64,000 bases of DNA from Flavobacteriaceae bacterium (GTDB lineage Bacteria; Bacteroidota; Bacteroidia; Flavobacteriales; Flavobacteriaceae), in contig JABSPK010000010.1 of assembly GCA_013214065.1 (NCBI GenBank), positions 47,917 through 111,916 on the forward strand, in the 5' to 3' direction. Below the pieces are notes generated by a model. The model saw only the letters and a program-made list of their open reading frames with translations, had not been told where the DNA came from and made no database searches. The translations under genes were made by a program, and so were the position numbers. Positions within the stretch are counted from its first letter, which is position 1. Each line of letters starts with the position of its first letter. Positions 38,478-48,358 of the stretch are shown here, in pieces.

Positions 38478-38852
38478 ATGCGCATCTTGACCACAGTATT
38501 TTTACTGGTTGTTGTGCCCATGGCAACTATGGCACAGCAAAAGGTTTCAGGAAGGATCGTTGATGAACTCGGCCTACCGGTCTACCGGGCGACCGTAGAA
38601 CTCGACCAAACCAAGGAAGTCACTTATTCCGACTTCGAGGGGATGTTCGAATTGGTCAGTGCCAAAAATTTCCATTGGAAAATCAACATCGCTTCATCTG
38701 GTTATAAACCCGAAACCTATTTTGTTCTCGAAGGGGGCAATGCCGGTGATGTCATTCTTGAATATGGTGATGGATTGATCGAGGTGTTACACGAAACCGA
38801 TGCAACGGATCGACCCAAAACACCGTTACCCCAGGTGCCAAAGAAACAGTAA
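38478..38852 (+). CDS. Small secreted carboxypeptidase-regulatory-like domain protein
   Basis: A 124-residue protein: signal MRILTTVFLLVVVPMATMA, then QQKVSGRIVDELGLPVYRA, TYSDFEGMFEL and YKPETYFVLEG. This is the CarboxypepD_reg/CNA-B-like beta-sandwich normally found at the start of TonB-dependent receptors; here it stands alone with a Pro/Lys-rich tail (TPLPQVPKKQ). No barrel follows; the next gene is convergent with only two bases between the stops. It lies on the opposite strand inside the OmpA paralogue cluster. Function unknown. Confidence 0.75.
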   Translation: MRILTTVFLLVVVPMATMAQQKVSGRIVDELGLPVYRATVELDQTKEVTYSDFEGMFELVSAKNFHWKINIASSGYKPETYFVLEGGNAGDVILEYGDGLIEVLHETDATDRPKTPLPQVPKKQ

Positions 38853-38854
38853 GC

Positions 38855-39922
38855 TCATTCCGTTCCCTTTTTAAATACGAATTCTACCCTTCGGTTCGAA
38901 GCCCTTCCGGATTCCGTATCATTTTCAGCCACGGGTTTTTGGCTGCCATGACCGAAGATCGCGATACGATCCGAAGAAATTCCCTGCTCGACCAAAAATG
39001 TGGCAATATGACGGGCCCGCTGCTCAGAGAGTTTTTGGTTATAAGAGGCTTTGCCCTTGCCATCGGTATGCCCGTGTATTTCGACCACATAAGTGGGCTT
39101 GGCCAAAAGGGTTTCATAAATCGGCATCAAGGCCTCATTTCCCCGCTTGCTCAATTGGTAGCTATCAAAATCAAAATGGATGTTTTTCGAAACGCTATAC
39201 GCTTCTTCCAAGGACTCGCCCCCTACCCCCGCTTGGTGCAATTGAACCATGTCGATATAATAATACGCCCCCTTTTTCAATTTTTTCCTCTGGGTTTGAA
39301 CTGTTCTTGTTGCTTTATTATCACGCAGGTTGCCAATGATCAAATAATTTTCGAAGCCTTTGGCGATAAAGGTCTCCGTGACTTTGACCCAGTCGGTCTT
39401 GTTCTCATGGAATTCGGGATGGTTGATTTCGAATGCGTGTACCCTATTGCCTTTTTGGGCGTACAACTTATTTCTAGAAAGGTTTTTTCGAGTCGCTACC
39501 GCAACCGGCCGATAACTCAAAACGGTTCCGAAATCCTTGACGGCAAAATCGGACCCTTCGGCCAAACTGATATAAAACGACAGCGCATACTTCCGGTCTT
39601 TGACCAATTTTCGAGTCAATCGCACCTGCAGGTATTCCCGGTAATCGGCGGGAGCATAAAAGTAGAGCCCGGCATAGGCGTTGCCAAACTTAGGTTGTTG
39701 TACCCCATTGAAATTTTCAGGCGCCCCCATGACCTTACTACAACTGTTGAAATAGTCGGTAGAGCCTTCGGTGGGAATCGACCAATGTATGGCCAAATCT
39801 TGCAAAGCCCCTAAGGTCTGTGGGCAATCGCTATAATCCTCAAAACTGGGATTCTTCACCAAGTTTTGGGCTCCCACTACCCCGACGATCAACGAAAATA
39901 GGATGTTCAGCACCGGCTTCAT
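38855..39922 (-). CDS. OmpA-family outer membrane protein, paralogue 3
   Basis: A 355-residue paralogue: signal MKPVLNILFSLIVGVVG, jelly-roll-like domain (AQNLVKNPSFEDYSDCPQT, ADYREYLQVRL, AKGFENYLIIGNLRDNK, YYIDMVQLH) and OmpA domain (VEIHGHTDGKGKASYNQ, SEQRARHIATFL, NRRVEFVFKKG). All three paralogues keep NDYREY/ADYREY, GFEN-x-LIIGN and the OmpA motif. Separated from paralogue 2 by the small plus-strand gene at 38478. Probably anchors the outer membrane to peptidoglycan while presenting a surface or periplasmic module. Confidence 0.88.
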   Translation of the reverse strand: MKPVLNILFSLIVGVVGAQNLVKNPSFEDYSDCPQTLGALQDLAIHWSIPTEGSTDYFNSCSKVMGAPENFNGVQQPKFGNAYAGLYFYAPADYREYLQVRLTRKLVKDRKYALSFYISLAEGSDFAVKDFGTVLSYRPVAVATRKNLSRNKLYAQKGNRVHAFEINHPEFHENKTDWVKVTETFIAKGFENYLIIGNLRDNKATRTVQTQRKKLKKGAYYYIDMVQLHQAGVGGESLEEAYSVSKNIHFDFDSYQLSKRGNEALMPIYETLLAKPTYVVEIHGHTDGKGKASYNQKLSEQRARHIATFLVEQGISSDRIAIFGHGSQKPVAENDTESGRASNRRVEFVFKKGTE

Positions 39923-39969
39923 TCGGGCCTAATGTAACAAACCTCGGGCGTGAGGCCAAAATCGAACCT

Positions 39970-41718
39970 TTAGAAATCAAACTTGTAGGCCACACCGGCC
40001 AAGGCTTGAAAGCCCTGTACCCTAAAATTGAACCATCGCTCGTAGTTGTTGTTGGCGATGTTCGAAAGCCTTGCAAAAACAGACAATTGCTCATTGAATC
40101 GGTATCCCAAATGAGCGTTGGCATCAAAGAACCCATCGATGGTCACGATGGTCGAAGGAAACAAGTTCGCCGGTGTGTTGGGCACCGCCTGTGATTGCAG
40201 ATCCTGACGTTCTCCGATATAGAATAAATTCGCCCCGGCATACCATTGGGCGTTGATTTGATAGTCCAAAAACAGAGACCCCTTGATCTCAGGCAGGTTC
40301 CATGCAGGATTGTCCGTTTCGGTACTGTAGTTATAGTATTCCGCATTCAATCCAAGCGTGAAATTCCTGTTTAGGTTTACATTGATCTCACCAAAGATGC
40401 CTAAGGTCTTTAAGTCGTCATAGAATACCTGGAATGAATTGCCATAAGCATAGCCCTCATCGCCCCTAAAAAGGTTTTGCGGGTTCAACAGAAAGAGGGG
40501 TTTCCTGTTTTCGGCGGTATACGATCCTTTGATGTTGTACCCGACGTTGGTGCCCAATTGTCCTTTGAGCCCGAGATACCCTTCGTATTGCTGATCCGTA
40601 GGCTGCAGTTCAAGTGTCGGGGAAATGAAATTGTTGGTTTGGAACAGACTATGGTAACTGTTCTGACGCAAATCACCTTCGATACCACCATAGGCGATTA
40701 CTTCGTCACCCTTCAATCGGTAGGAGGCCGTGACTGCCGGATAAATGAAAAAACTCCCGTTACTCCATTCCAAATCGGTACCATAAACGAAGTTGGCCCC
40801 GAGGTTCAGTGTCAGCTCATCACGAAGGACTACAAAACCGGGATTGACTCCCAAAATCAATTGCCCATAGTCGATTCCCGTGGTGTTCGTGGTCTCATTC
40901 AAGGAGGCATTCCCAAAGCTTCCTCCCAAATAGTCGATATTGGTCTTGACCTGTATCGTTTCGGTCGTCAAGGGCACCTCGAATGCCGTCGTAAGTACGG
41001 CCCGGTTCTCACCGGAATCCAACCCATCCCAAAACCGTTGCAGTTTTAATTTTCCCTGTTTAAAAAAGGACTCCTTCAACTCAAGGCGGCCCTCCAATTG
41101 AGCATTGAAATAGTTCTGACCTGGATCGATGGCCGCCACCTGGGTATCGGTAAACGCACCGGATTCCAATCCATACCAATTGTAAAGGCTATGGTTCAAT
41201 CCGAGACTGACGCCCCAATCCATTTCACGGTCTTTCTTAGAGAGCGAAACATCGAGGTCGGTATTGTAGAAATCCGCATCCAACGGGGTACTATCGATAT
41301 CACCCCGTGACGAATGATGGCTGAGGCCGACATCGAATAAATGTTCTTCGCGCCCGATTTCCCGACTGGTATAGAAATCGACCATGGCGTTGTTGAAATT
41401 TCCGAGACCTACCGAAGCATACGAATTGTACAGGGTCGGTGGCGGTACTTTCTCGACCCGGGCCGCTTTTGCTTTGGCCGGGCTAAAGGTCGAAGCCACG
41501 GGAACGGAATTGATCGTGTAGGAGACCGCCTTTTTATTTAAAGCGATGGAATCGTTCAATTGTGGAACCGATTTCAATTTAAAAGCATCCGAAACGGTTG
41601 GGGCATATGGCTTGACCACCGTAACCGTTTCGGTGCCTATATCTTCGGATTCCTGGGCCCGAATTCCCCCAATTAGGCTCAAAAAGGTACAAGTGACCGT
41701 GAAAAAACTTTTTTTCAT
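39970..41718 (-). CDS. Beta-barrel outer membrane protein (TonB-receptor-like), partner of TPR gene
   Basis: A 582-residue protein with signal MKKSFFTVTCTFLSLIGGIRA. The front segment TVTVVKPYAPTVSDAFKLK and PVASTFSPAKAKAARV is followed by beta strands to the end (LSVFARLSNIANNNYERWF, GVAYKFDF). It lacks a complete plug domain. In flavobacteria this protein is annotated as a TonB-dependent receptor-like barrel and sits beside a large TPR protein, as here. It starts 15 bases after the TPR gene stop, so the two form an operon. A joint role in the outer membrane is inferred, but I know of no assigned function. Confidence 0.85.
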   Translation of the reverse strand: MKKSFFTVTCTFLSLIGGIRAQESEDIGTETVTVVKPYAPTVSDAFKLKSVPQLNDSIALNKKAVSYTINSVPVASTFSPAKAKAARVEKVPPPTLYNSYASVGLGNFNNAMVDFYTSREIGREEHLFDVGLSHHSSRGDIDSTPLDADFYNTDLDVSLSKKDREMDWGVSLGLNHSLYNWYGLESGAFTDTQVAAIDPGQNYFNAQLEGRLELKESFFKQGKLKLQRFWDGLDSGENRAVLTTAFEVPLTTETIQVKTNIDYLGGSFGNASLNETTNTTGIDYGQLILGVNPGFVVLRDELTLNLGANFVYGTDLEWSNGSFFIYPAVTASYRLKGDEVIAYGGIEGDLRQNSYHSLFQTNNFISPTLELQPTDQQYEGYLGLKGQLGTNVGYNIKGSYTAENRKPLFLLNPQNLFRGDEGYAYGNSFQVFYDDLKTLGIFGEINVNLNRNFTLGLNAEYYNYSTETDNPAWNLPEIKGSLFLDYQINAQWYAGANLFYIGERQDLQSQAVPNTPANLFPSTIVTIDGFFDANAHLGYRFNEQLSVFARLSNIANNNYERWFNFRVQGFQALAGVAYKFDF

Positions 41719-41732
41719 AACAGTGTTCGCTA

Positions 41733-44700
41733 TTATTTGTTGGTGTCGATTGATGAATTGCTTTCCGCTTCCTTGCGTTTGATCAGGGTTAGTTCTCCTT
41801 TGGCCTGTGCAACGATATCGTCATATTCGGCAAAGTTTTCGATAACACTTTCCAAAATGTAGGTCGCTTGGAAAGCATCGTCCAAAGCATAAAAATTCTT
41901 GGCCATGATAACCAGTCCTTTTCCACCCCATTCTTTATAGGCCGAAAAGTCCTTGGCCAACTTTTGGACCGAAACGTTCGAACTTTCGTAATCACCGTTC
42001 TTTTGTTTGAAGTAAGCATCGTAATACCATGCTTCGGCGGCTATGGCTCCGGTGGCGATGGACTTTACTTCACCAAAGGCCGTTTCGGCCAAGGCCTCAT
42101 CACCCAATGCGATGGCCGAACGCGCGATCATCAGTTGCGCATCGCTTTTGATCCGATTGTCGATCTTAGGCGCGGCCAGCACTTTTTTGGCATAGTTCAA
42201 GGTTCGGGTATAGTCTTCGCGATCGTAATAGCCTTTCATCAAATTCGATTGGGCGAAGGTGCGGTTCTGATCGATTTCCGCGGTACTTTCCAGGCGTTCC
42301 AAAAATGTGATCGCACTGGCATAATCCTGTTTTCCCACATATATTTCGCAAACCCGGGTCAAGGCCTGTTCGCTGTATTCATTGATCCCATTATCGGCTA
42401 CGGTCTGGTAATAGGGTAACGCTCGATCTTTTTCCCCTTTCGAAAAATACAATTGGGCCAAGGTAAAATTGGCCTGGGTGGCATGGAGGCCGTTCGGGAA
42501 TTGTTTGAGATACCCTTCAAACCCTTTGATCGCCGCTTCGGTGCGCCCCTCGGCATTTTTTCGATCGGCCGCTTCAAAACTGGCCTCATCCAATTCGGTA
42601 TCGGAAACCTCTACGAAATCCAAGCCCTTGGCCCAGGCAGCGTAGGCATCCACCCGCCCCATATCGACATACACCAATTTGGCCGTAGCAACAGCCTGAC
42701 GGGCCTCAGGGGAGTTAGGGTACGAACTGACTACTGCTTTCAATTTCGAAATGGCCGCTTCATTGCGATTGGCGTTATAATGCACCAAACCTTGCCGCAG
42801 CATCGCCTGTGGGGCGAATTTGCTTCGTTGGAACCGATTGATCAAGCCATCGTAGACCTGTAAACCTTGGGTCGCTTCACCGGTCTTCACATAGGTGTTG
42901 CCCAATTCGTAAAGGGCGTCGTCACGTAATGCCGAACGGGGATAGCGTTCCACGAAGTTCGATAAGGTGCTGATTTTGGCACTGTTGTTTCCTAAAAATC
43001 CGTTCGACATCGCCTTTTGGAAGGTCGCATAATCGCGTTCGGGGCCATTGATCTTTGAAGCTTTGTCATAGGCTGAAATGGCATTCTTGTAATTGCTGGT
43101 TACGAAATACACATCACCCAACCGCATCAAAGCGTCGTTCCTTCGTTCGGCATCCAAACCGTCTGCTGTGGAAGCGGCATTGAAATAAGCTATCGCCCGA
43201 TCGTAGTCCTTTAATTTGAATCGCGCATAACCCAAGTTGTAATCGAGTTCCCGTGCTTCATCCAAACGAGACGCATTGGCATCGACTTTAAAGGTTTCGA
43301 AACCTGAAAGAGCCTCTTCAAAACGGTTTAATCGGTAGGCCGATTCGGCCTGCCAGTAGATAGCCCTTGCCTTGATGGCGGGATCCCCACTTTTTCGGAT
43401 CGCCTTTTCAAAACGGTCGATAGCAAGTTCGAAATCCGCATTTACAAACCGGTCGATGCCACTGTAAAATGCCACTTTTTGATAAGTTTCAGAGGTAGCA
43501 TAGCCTGCATTCTCCTCCAACAACTTCATCGCTCCATCAAAATTCTTGGATGTAATGAATGAATCGACCAAAAGATCTTGGATCTCTTCTTGGTGCTCGT
43601 CTTTCGGATACCGCTCCAAATAGCTGGTCATGACTTGTGGCACCGGTTCATAGGGATTGCCGATCTCATAACTCAGTCGGGCATAGTTCAACAGCGCGTC
43701 CTTTTCTATGGCGTCATTGAAGTTCATTTCGGAAGCATTTCTAAAAGCGTTCAAGGCTTCCGGTTTCTTGTCAAGTTTCAAATAACATTCGGCCAAGTGG
43801 TAATAGGCGTTTTGGGCAACACCATTGGTGCCGCCGATGATTTTGTTGAATTGGCCAATAGCCGCTTCGAAATCACCGGTTTGATAATAACTGTATCCCA
43901 AGAGGTAAAAATCGGTATTGCTCCATTTGCCTCGCTTGCCACGATACTTTTTCAAATACGGGATGGCAGCATCATAGCGTTCCAAGTTAAAATGACTTTC
44001 TCCGATGATCTTATTCAATTCGGAAACTTCGCGACGATCCGCTTTGGGTATTTGCTTTTCAGCCATGGCAATCGCCTTTTCAAAATTGCCCAACTTGAAG
44101 TTAAGGTCGGCTTGATAGTACGATAATTTCTCTTCAAGGACCGTGGGATCCGCAATGCGATCAAAACGGGCGTTCGCCTCATCATAATCATCTTGTTCAT
44201 AAGCGATGTACCCCAGGTAATATTTCGCTTGTGCCCCGTAGGTCGACGAATTGGTCACCTTGTTCAAATAGCGTTCAGCCTCGCCGGGACGTTTGGAGGC
44301 GTAGAGTGCGTATCCGTTGTTGAAATTAAAGCGTTCCTCATCTTTTCGCGACATAGAGCTACGATCTACCTTCTTGTACCATTTCAACGCGTAGGGGTAT
44401 TTTCCGGTAACGAAGTAATAGTCGGCCACGTCTAAAAAGGCTGAATTCCTTTTGGTTGAGGTCGGAAACCGTTCAACAAAAGCTTCCATGCGTTGATCTG
44501 CCCCGCGTTGGTTCAAACGGATCGCTGCATTGGCTGAATAGTAGGCGGCGTTCGCTTCGATCTCGCCATCAGTGGTTGTTTCCTTAATGCGATCGAACAG
44601 GGCTTGCGAAGCTTGATACTGTTGATTGTTATACAGGGTCAACGCATCTTGATATTGCTTTTGGTCGTGTAAATAAACTTGGGTTTCCTGTGCGGAGATT

Positions 44701-44753
44701 CGTGCCTGGCCAAGGAAGATCAGGGCCAAAATGGCGAAAGTCTTTCGATTCAT
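41733..44753 (-). CDS. Large TPR protein, exported
   Basis: A 1006-residue protein: signal MNRKTFAILALIFLGQARISA, then solid tetratricopeptide repeats along the whole chain (for example YYLGYIAYEQDDYDEANARF, ALMRLGDVYFVTSNYKNAI, LYELGNTYVKTGEATQGL), about 25 helical pairs. The tail is charged (LTLIKRKEAESNSS). Repeats of the YbgF/BamD kind (LAQLYFSKGEKDRALPYYQ) suggest a periplasmic scaffold. It is the first gene of the operon with the barrel protein. A -7-like TACTTTG lies about 55 bases upstream on the minus strand. Function unknown. Confidence 0.9.
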   Translation of the reverse strand: MNRKTFAILALIFLGQARISAQETQVYLHDQKQYQDALTLYNNQQYQASQALFDRIKETTTDGEIEANAAYYSANAAIRLNQRGADQRMEAFVERFPTSTKRNSAFLDVADYYFVTGKYPYALKWYKKVDRSSMSRKDEERFNFNNGYALYASKRPGEAERYLNKVTNSSTYGAQAKYYLGYIAYEQDDYDEANARFDRIADPTVLEEKLSYYQADLNFKLGNFEKAIAMAEKQIPKADRREVSELNKIIGESHFNLERYDAAIPYLKKYRGKRGKWSNTDFYLLGYSYYQTGDFEAAIGQFNKIIGGTNGVAQNAYYHLAECYLKLDKKPEALNAFRNASEMNFNDAIEKDALLNYARLSYEIGNPYEPVPQVMTSYLERYPKDEHQEEIQDLLVDSFITSKNFDGAMKLLEENAGYATSETYQKVAFYSGIDRFVNADFELAIDRFEKAIRKSGDPAIKARAIYWQAESAYRLNRFEEALSGFETFKVDANASRLDEARELDYNLGYARFKLKDYDRAIAYFNAASTADGLDAERRNDALMRLGDVYFVTSNYKNAISAYDKASKINGPERDYATFQKAMSNGFLGNNSAKISTLSNFVERYPRSALRDDALYELGNTYVKTGEATQGLQVYDGLINRFQRSKFAPQAMLRQGLVHYNANRNEAAISKLKAVVSSYPNSPEARQAVATAKLVYVDMGRVDAYAAWAKGLDFVEVSDTELDEASFEAADRKNAEGRTEAAIKGFEGYLKQFPNGLHATQANFTLAQLYFSKGEKDRALPYYQTVADNGINEYSEQALTRVCEIYVGKQDYASAITFLERLESTAEIDQNRTFAQSNLMKGYYDREDYTRTLNYAKKVLAAPKIDNRIKSDAQLMIARSAIALGDEALAETAFGEVKSIATGAIAAEAWYYDAYFKQKNGDYESSNVSVQKLAKDFSAYKEWGGKGLVIMAKNFYALDDAFQATYILESVIENFAEYDDIVAQAKGELTLIKRKEAESNSSIDTNK

Positions 44754-44868
44754 AGTGCTCTACGTGGTTCTCGATTGATGATACCATAACGTCAAAATTC
44801 GCGCCAAAGTATATTTCGGTTCCACGAATGCTTTTGGCATTGGTGGTATCGGTCTGCATGAACTTGTG

Positions 44869-44876
44869 TATTTTTG
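44869..44876 (+). promoter_or_regulatory. -7 box (TATTTTTG) for ftsE
   Basis: TATTTTTG fits TAnnTTTG, 48 bases before the TTG start at 44925. It lies within the divergent gap to the TPR gene. Confidence 0.55.
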
Positions 44877-44924
44877 AGGTAAAGAAGTCCAAAATCAAAG
44901 TTACGAACCCATAGCACCCATCAG

Positions 44925-45608
44925 TTGGCCGAAATCATTGTAAAACTCCAAGATGTAGCCGTTTTCCAAAACGAAAACTTGATCCTCAACCATGTCACCA
45001 TGGAAGTCAAAAAAGGCGAATTCGTCTACATTATCGGTAAGACCGGAAGCGGTAAAAGCAGCTTTATGAAAACCCTTTATGGTGACCTTGCCCTCAGACA
45101 GGGGTATGGTACCGTAGTGGATTTCAACCTGAAATCACTCCAAGAAAAGGAAATCCCGTTTCTACGCCGTAAACTAGGCATCGTATTCCAAGACTTCAAG
45201 TTGCTCTCGGACCGAAACATCAACAACAACCTCCGGTTTGTCCTCAAAGCGACAGGTTGGACCGATGCTGCCAAGATGGATGCTAAAATCGAGGAGGTCC
45301 TTGATAAGGTCGGCATGAAGACCAAAGGATTTAAGTTTCCCCATGAACTTTCTGGGGGCGAACAACAACGGATCGCCATTGCCAGGGCGCTATTGAACGA
45401 CCCCGAACTCATTTTGGCGGATGAACCGACCGGAAACCTCGACCCGCAAACCAGCGTTGAAGTCATGAAGGTACTGCAGGAAATCAATGAAAGTGGGCGC
45501 ACCATCATCATGGCCACGCACGACTATGCCTTGATCCTGAAATACCCCCACAAAACGCTTAAATGCGATGGCAACAAAATGTTCGAAGTCATCCAAAAAG
45601 CCGTCTGA
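44925..45608 (+). CDS. ftsE: Cell division ATP-binding protein FtsE
   Basis: A 227-residue ABC ATPase. Walker A IGKTGSGKSSF, signature LSGGEQQRIAIARAL, Walker B LILADEPTGNLD, H-loop ATHDY. The sequence KGEFVYIIGKTGSGKSSFMK and TLYGDLAL are typical of flavobacterial FtsE, the partner of FtsX that controls cell-wall hydrolases at the septum. The start is a TTG at 44925 (MAEIIVKL); I find no in-frame ATG nearby. ftsX is not adjacent, as is usual in this group. I am confident about the family, less about the role. Confidence 0.88.
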   Translation: MAEIIVKLQDVAVFQNENLILNHVTMEVKKGEFVYIIGKTGSGKSSFMKTLYGDLALRQGYGTVVDFNLKSLQEKEIPFLRRKLGIVFQDFKLLSDRNINNNLRFVLKATGWTDAAKMDAKIEEVLDKVGMKTKGFKFPHELSGGEQQRIAIARALLNDPELILADEPTGNLDPQTSVEVMKVLQEINESGRTIIMATHDYALILKYPHKTLKCDGNKMFEVIQKAV

Positions 45609-45745
45609 CACCGGACAATAAAAATAAATTGTAGGTTTTTTCGTTCATATTCCAATCGTTAACAATTGGTTGATATTGTTCATTTTACAATGGACAAGCG
45701 CAAAAAGAATTTTGTTTCTTTGCCAAAACACAAATACGACCGTTT

Positions 45746-46513
45746 ATGGAACTACTTGGGATTGATATTGGGGGATCAGGAATCAAAGGGGCATTGGTCA
45801 ATGCCGAAACCGGCGAGATGCTTACCGAACGATTCCGCATTCCTACACCTCCAGATCGCAAACCGGATGATATGGCCCAGGTTATCAAACAAATCGTCGA
45901 TCATTTCGACTACAAGGGCCCTGTTGGCTGTGGTTTCCCGACTATCGTCAAGAAAGGTGTTTGTATTTCTCCCGGCAACCTGCACGAGAGCTGGGTAGGT
46001 GTCAATATCGATGAGCTGTTCACCGAGGTGACCGGCCAGGAGTTCACGGTCTTGAACGATGCCGATGCGGCTGGCTATGCTTCCATGAATTATGGTGTCG
46101 GTCGTGGCAAGGACGGCCTGGTCGTCATGATCACCGTGGGGACCGGACTAGGTAGCGGTGCGTTTTACAACGGCCAATTGCTACCGAATTTCGAGTTGGG
46201 TCAGATTCCATATAAGAAATACGATAAAATCGAACAATGGGCGGCCTCTTCAGCCAAGGAACGCGAAGACCTTTCGTATGAAAAATGGGCGAAGCGTTTC
46301 AACAAGTTCTTGAAGTATGTTGAAATTTTGGTCGCACCGGACCTCATCATCGTCGGTGGGGGTATTTCAAAAAAATGGGCGCAGTATGGCCACCTGATCG
46401 ATATCGAGACCGATGTGGTGAAAGCCGAGTTGATGAACCATGCCGGTATCATCGGAGCGGCCATTGCCTGCTTGCGCGAGCAACACCACGGTCAGCTCAC
46501 CAGCAAAGCTTAA
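45746..46513 (+). CDS. ppgK: Polyphosphate glucokinase-type ROK kinase
   Basis: A 255-residue sugar kinase of the ROK family. Phosphate-binding start GIDIGGSGIKGALV, DADAAGYA, TVGTGLGSGAF, FELGQIPYKKYDKIEQWAA, and the PPGK-type segment LSYEKWAKRFNKFLKYVEILVAPDL, quoted here as SYEKWAKRFNKFL, with IIVGGGISKKW. The zinc Cys motif of ordinary ROK kinases is missing, as in polyphosphate-dependent glucokinases. It would phosphorylate glucose using polyphosphate or ATP. Its stop overlaps that of typA on the other strand by two bases (TTAA). A TTTCTTTG box lies just upstream. Confidence 0.88.
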   Translation: MELLGIDIGGSGIKGALVNAETGEMLTERFRIPTPPDRKPDDMAQVIKQIVDHFDYKGPVGCGFPTIVKKGVCISPGNLHESWVGVNIDELFTEVTGQEFTVLNDADAAGYASMNYGVGRGKDGLVVMITVGTGLGSGAFYNGQLLPNFELGQIPYKKYDKIEQWAASSAKEREDLSYEKWAKRFNKFLKYVEILVAPDLIIVGGGISKKWAQYGHLIDIETDVVKAELMNHAGIIGAAIACLREQHHGQLTSKA

Positions 46514-48309
46514 GTGATTTTATTCCGCTTTCTATCGACTTCCTTGAGGTAGATCTTGCGCAACCGCAAATGGTTCGGCGTGACTTCGACATACTCATCT
46601 TTTTGGATGTACTCCAAAGCTTCTTCCAATGAGAATTTAATGGCAGGAACGATCTTCGCTTTGTCATCGGAACCAGCTGCCCGCACGTTACTCAATTTCT
46701 TGGTCTTGGTCACGTTCACGGTCATATCGTCTTGGCGTGAGTTTTCGCCGATAACCTGACCTTCGTAAATATCTTCCCCTGGATCGATGAAAAACTTACC
46801 TCGTTCTTGCAATTTGTCGATCGAATAAGGAATAGCCGTCCCATTTTCCATGGACACCAAAGACCCGTTGATCCGCCCGGCGATATCGCCCTTTAAGGGT
46901 TGGTATTCCAAAAAGCGGTGTGCCATGATGGCCTCACCTGCTGTGGCGGTCAACAATTGGTTTCGCAGGCCGATAATGCCACGTGAAGGAATCAAGAATT
47001 CACAGGTCATACGGTCACCTTTGGCTTCCATACTGGTCATTTCCCCTTTTCGAATGGACACCATTTCAACAGCCTTTCCGGAAACTTCCTCTGGAAGATC
47101 GATGGTCAATTGTTCGATCGGTTCGCATTGAACCCCGTCGATTTCCTTGATGATCACCTGGGGTTGGCCGATCTGTAATTCGTAACCTTCGCGACGCATG
47201 GTCTCGATCAAAACCGAAAGGTGCAATACCCCCCGTCCGAATACCATGAATTTATCAGCGCTATCGGTTGGCTCAACGCGCAAGGCCAAGTTTTTCTCCA
47301 ATTCTTTTTCAAGACGCTCCTTAATGTGGCGTGAAGTGACGAATTTTCCATCCTTCCCGAAAAAAGGACTATCGTTTATGGTAAAGAGCATGCTCATGGT
47401 CGGCTCATCGATGGCGATGGTTTTCAGCTGCTCCGGATTTTCGAAGTCTGCAATCGTATCCCCGATTTCGAACCCATCCATCCCTACTATGGCACAGATA
47501 TCACCAACGGTTACCTCGTCGACTTTCTGGCGGCCCAATCCTTCGAAGGTGAACAGTTCTTTGATCCTACTTTTAGCAACCGATCCGTCACGTTTGACCA
47601 AAGACACCTGTTGTCCCGACTTTAGGGTCCCTCGCTGTAAGCGCCCGATAGCGATCCGTCCGGTAAAGGATGAAAAATCCAAGGAGGTGATCAACATCTG
47701 GGTAGATCCTTCTTCCGCTTTGAACTCAGGTACATGGTCAATGACCATATCAAGCAATGGGGCGATGTTCTCGGTCGGCTGTTGCCAGTCTTCCGACATC
47801 CATCCTTGTTTTGCCGATCCATAGACCGTCGGGAAATCCAATTGCCATTCTTCGGCTCCCAATTCGAACATCAAGTCAAAGACTTTTTCATGAATGGCTT
47901 CGGGATCACAGTTTTCTTTATCGACCTTGTTGATGACGACACAGGGTTTCAAGCCTAAATCGATGGCTTTTTGCAAAACAAAACGCGTCTGTGGCATCGG
48001 GCCTTCGAAAGCGTCTACCAACAACAAGACACCATCGGCCATGTTCAACACCCGTTCTACCTCACCCCCGAAATCGGCGTGACCCGGAGTATCGATGATA
48101 TTGATTTTGGTTTCCTTGTAGCGTACCGAAACGTTCTTTGAGACAATGGTAATGCCCCGCTCGCGTTCGAGGTCGTTATTGTCGAGAATCAAGTCGCCTT
48201 TATTCTCGTTTTCACGGAACAAACGACAGTGATACATAATCTTATCGACCAAGGTGGTTTTTCCGTGGTCGACGTGGGCAATGATCGCGATATTCTTGAT
48301 TTTCGACAT
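46510..48309 (-). CDS. typA: GTP-binding translational GTPase TypA/BipA
   Basis: A 599-residue ribosome-binding GTPase. G1 AHVDHGKTT at 11-19, G2 RGITI, G3 [16 protein letters not shown]4 NKVD, followed by the beta-barrel, III/V-like and C-terminal domains ([40 protein letters not shown]). TypA/BipA aids 50S assembly and growth under stress such as cold. It is the only gene of its unit, with a -7 box at 48329-48336, and ends head-on with ppgK. Confidence 0.98.
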   Translation of the reverse strand: MSKIKNIAIIAHVDHGKTTLVDKIMYHCRLFRENENKGDLILDNNDLERERGITIVSKNVSVRYKETKINIIDTPGHADFGGEVERVLNMADGVLLLVDAFEGPMPQTRFVLQKAIDLGLKPCVVINKVDKENCDPEAIHEKVFDLMFELGAEEWQLDFPTVYGSAKQGWMSEDWQQPTENIAPLLDMVIDHVPEFKAEEGSTQMLITSLDFSSFTGRIAIGRLQRGTLKSGQQVSLVKRDGSVAKSRIKELFTFEGLGRQKVDEVTVGDICAIVGMDGFEIGDTIADFENPEQLKTIAIDEPTMSMLFTINDSPFFGKDGKFVTSRHIKERLEKELEKNLALRVEPTDSADKFMVFGRGVLHLSVLIETMRREGYELQIGQPQVIIKEIDGVQCEPIEQLTIDLPEEVSGKAVEMVSIRKGEMTSMEAKGDRMTCEFLIPSRGIIGLRNQLLTATAGEAIMAHRFLEYQPLKGDIAGRINGSLVSMENGTAIPYSIDKLQERGKFFIDPGEDIYEGQVIGENSRQDDMTVNVTKTKKLSNVRAAGSDDKAKIVPAIKFSLEEALEYIQKDEYVEVTPNHLRLRKIYLKEVDRKRNKIT

Positions 48310-48328
48310 GAGCCTGATTTTGAGGCTG

Positions 48329-48336
48329 CAAAGATA
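48329..48336 (-). promoter_or_regulatory. -7 box (TATCTTTG) for typA
   Basis: The minus strand reads TATCTTTG 19 bases before the typA ATG. No TTG at -33 can be seen. Confidence 0.6.
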
Positions 48337-48358
48337 CGCGTAATTTCCCTTTTAGGCC

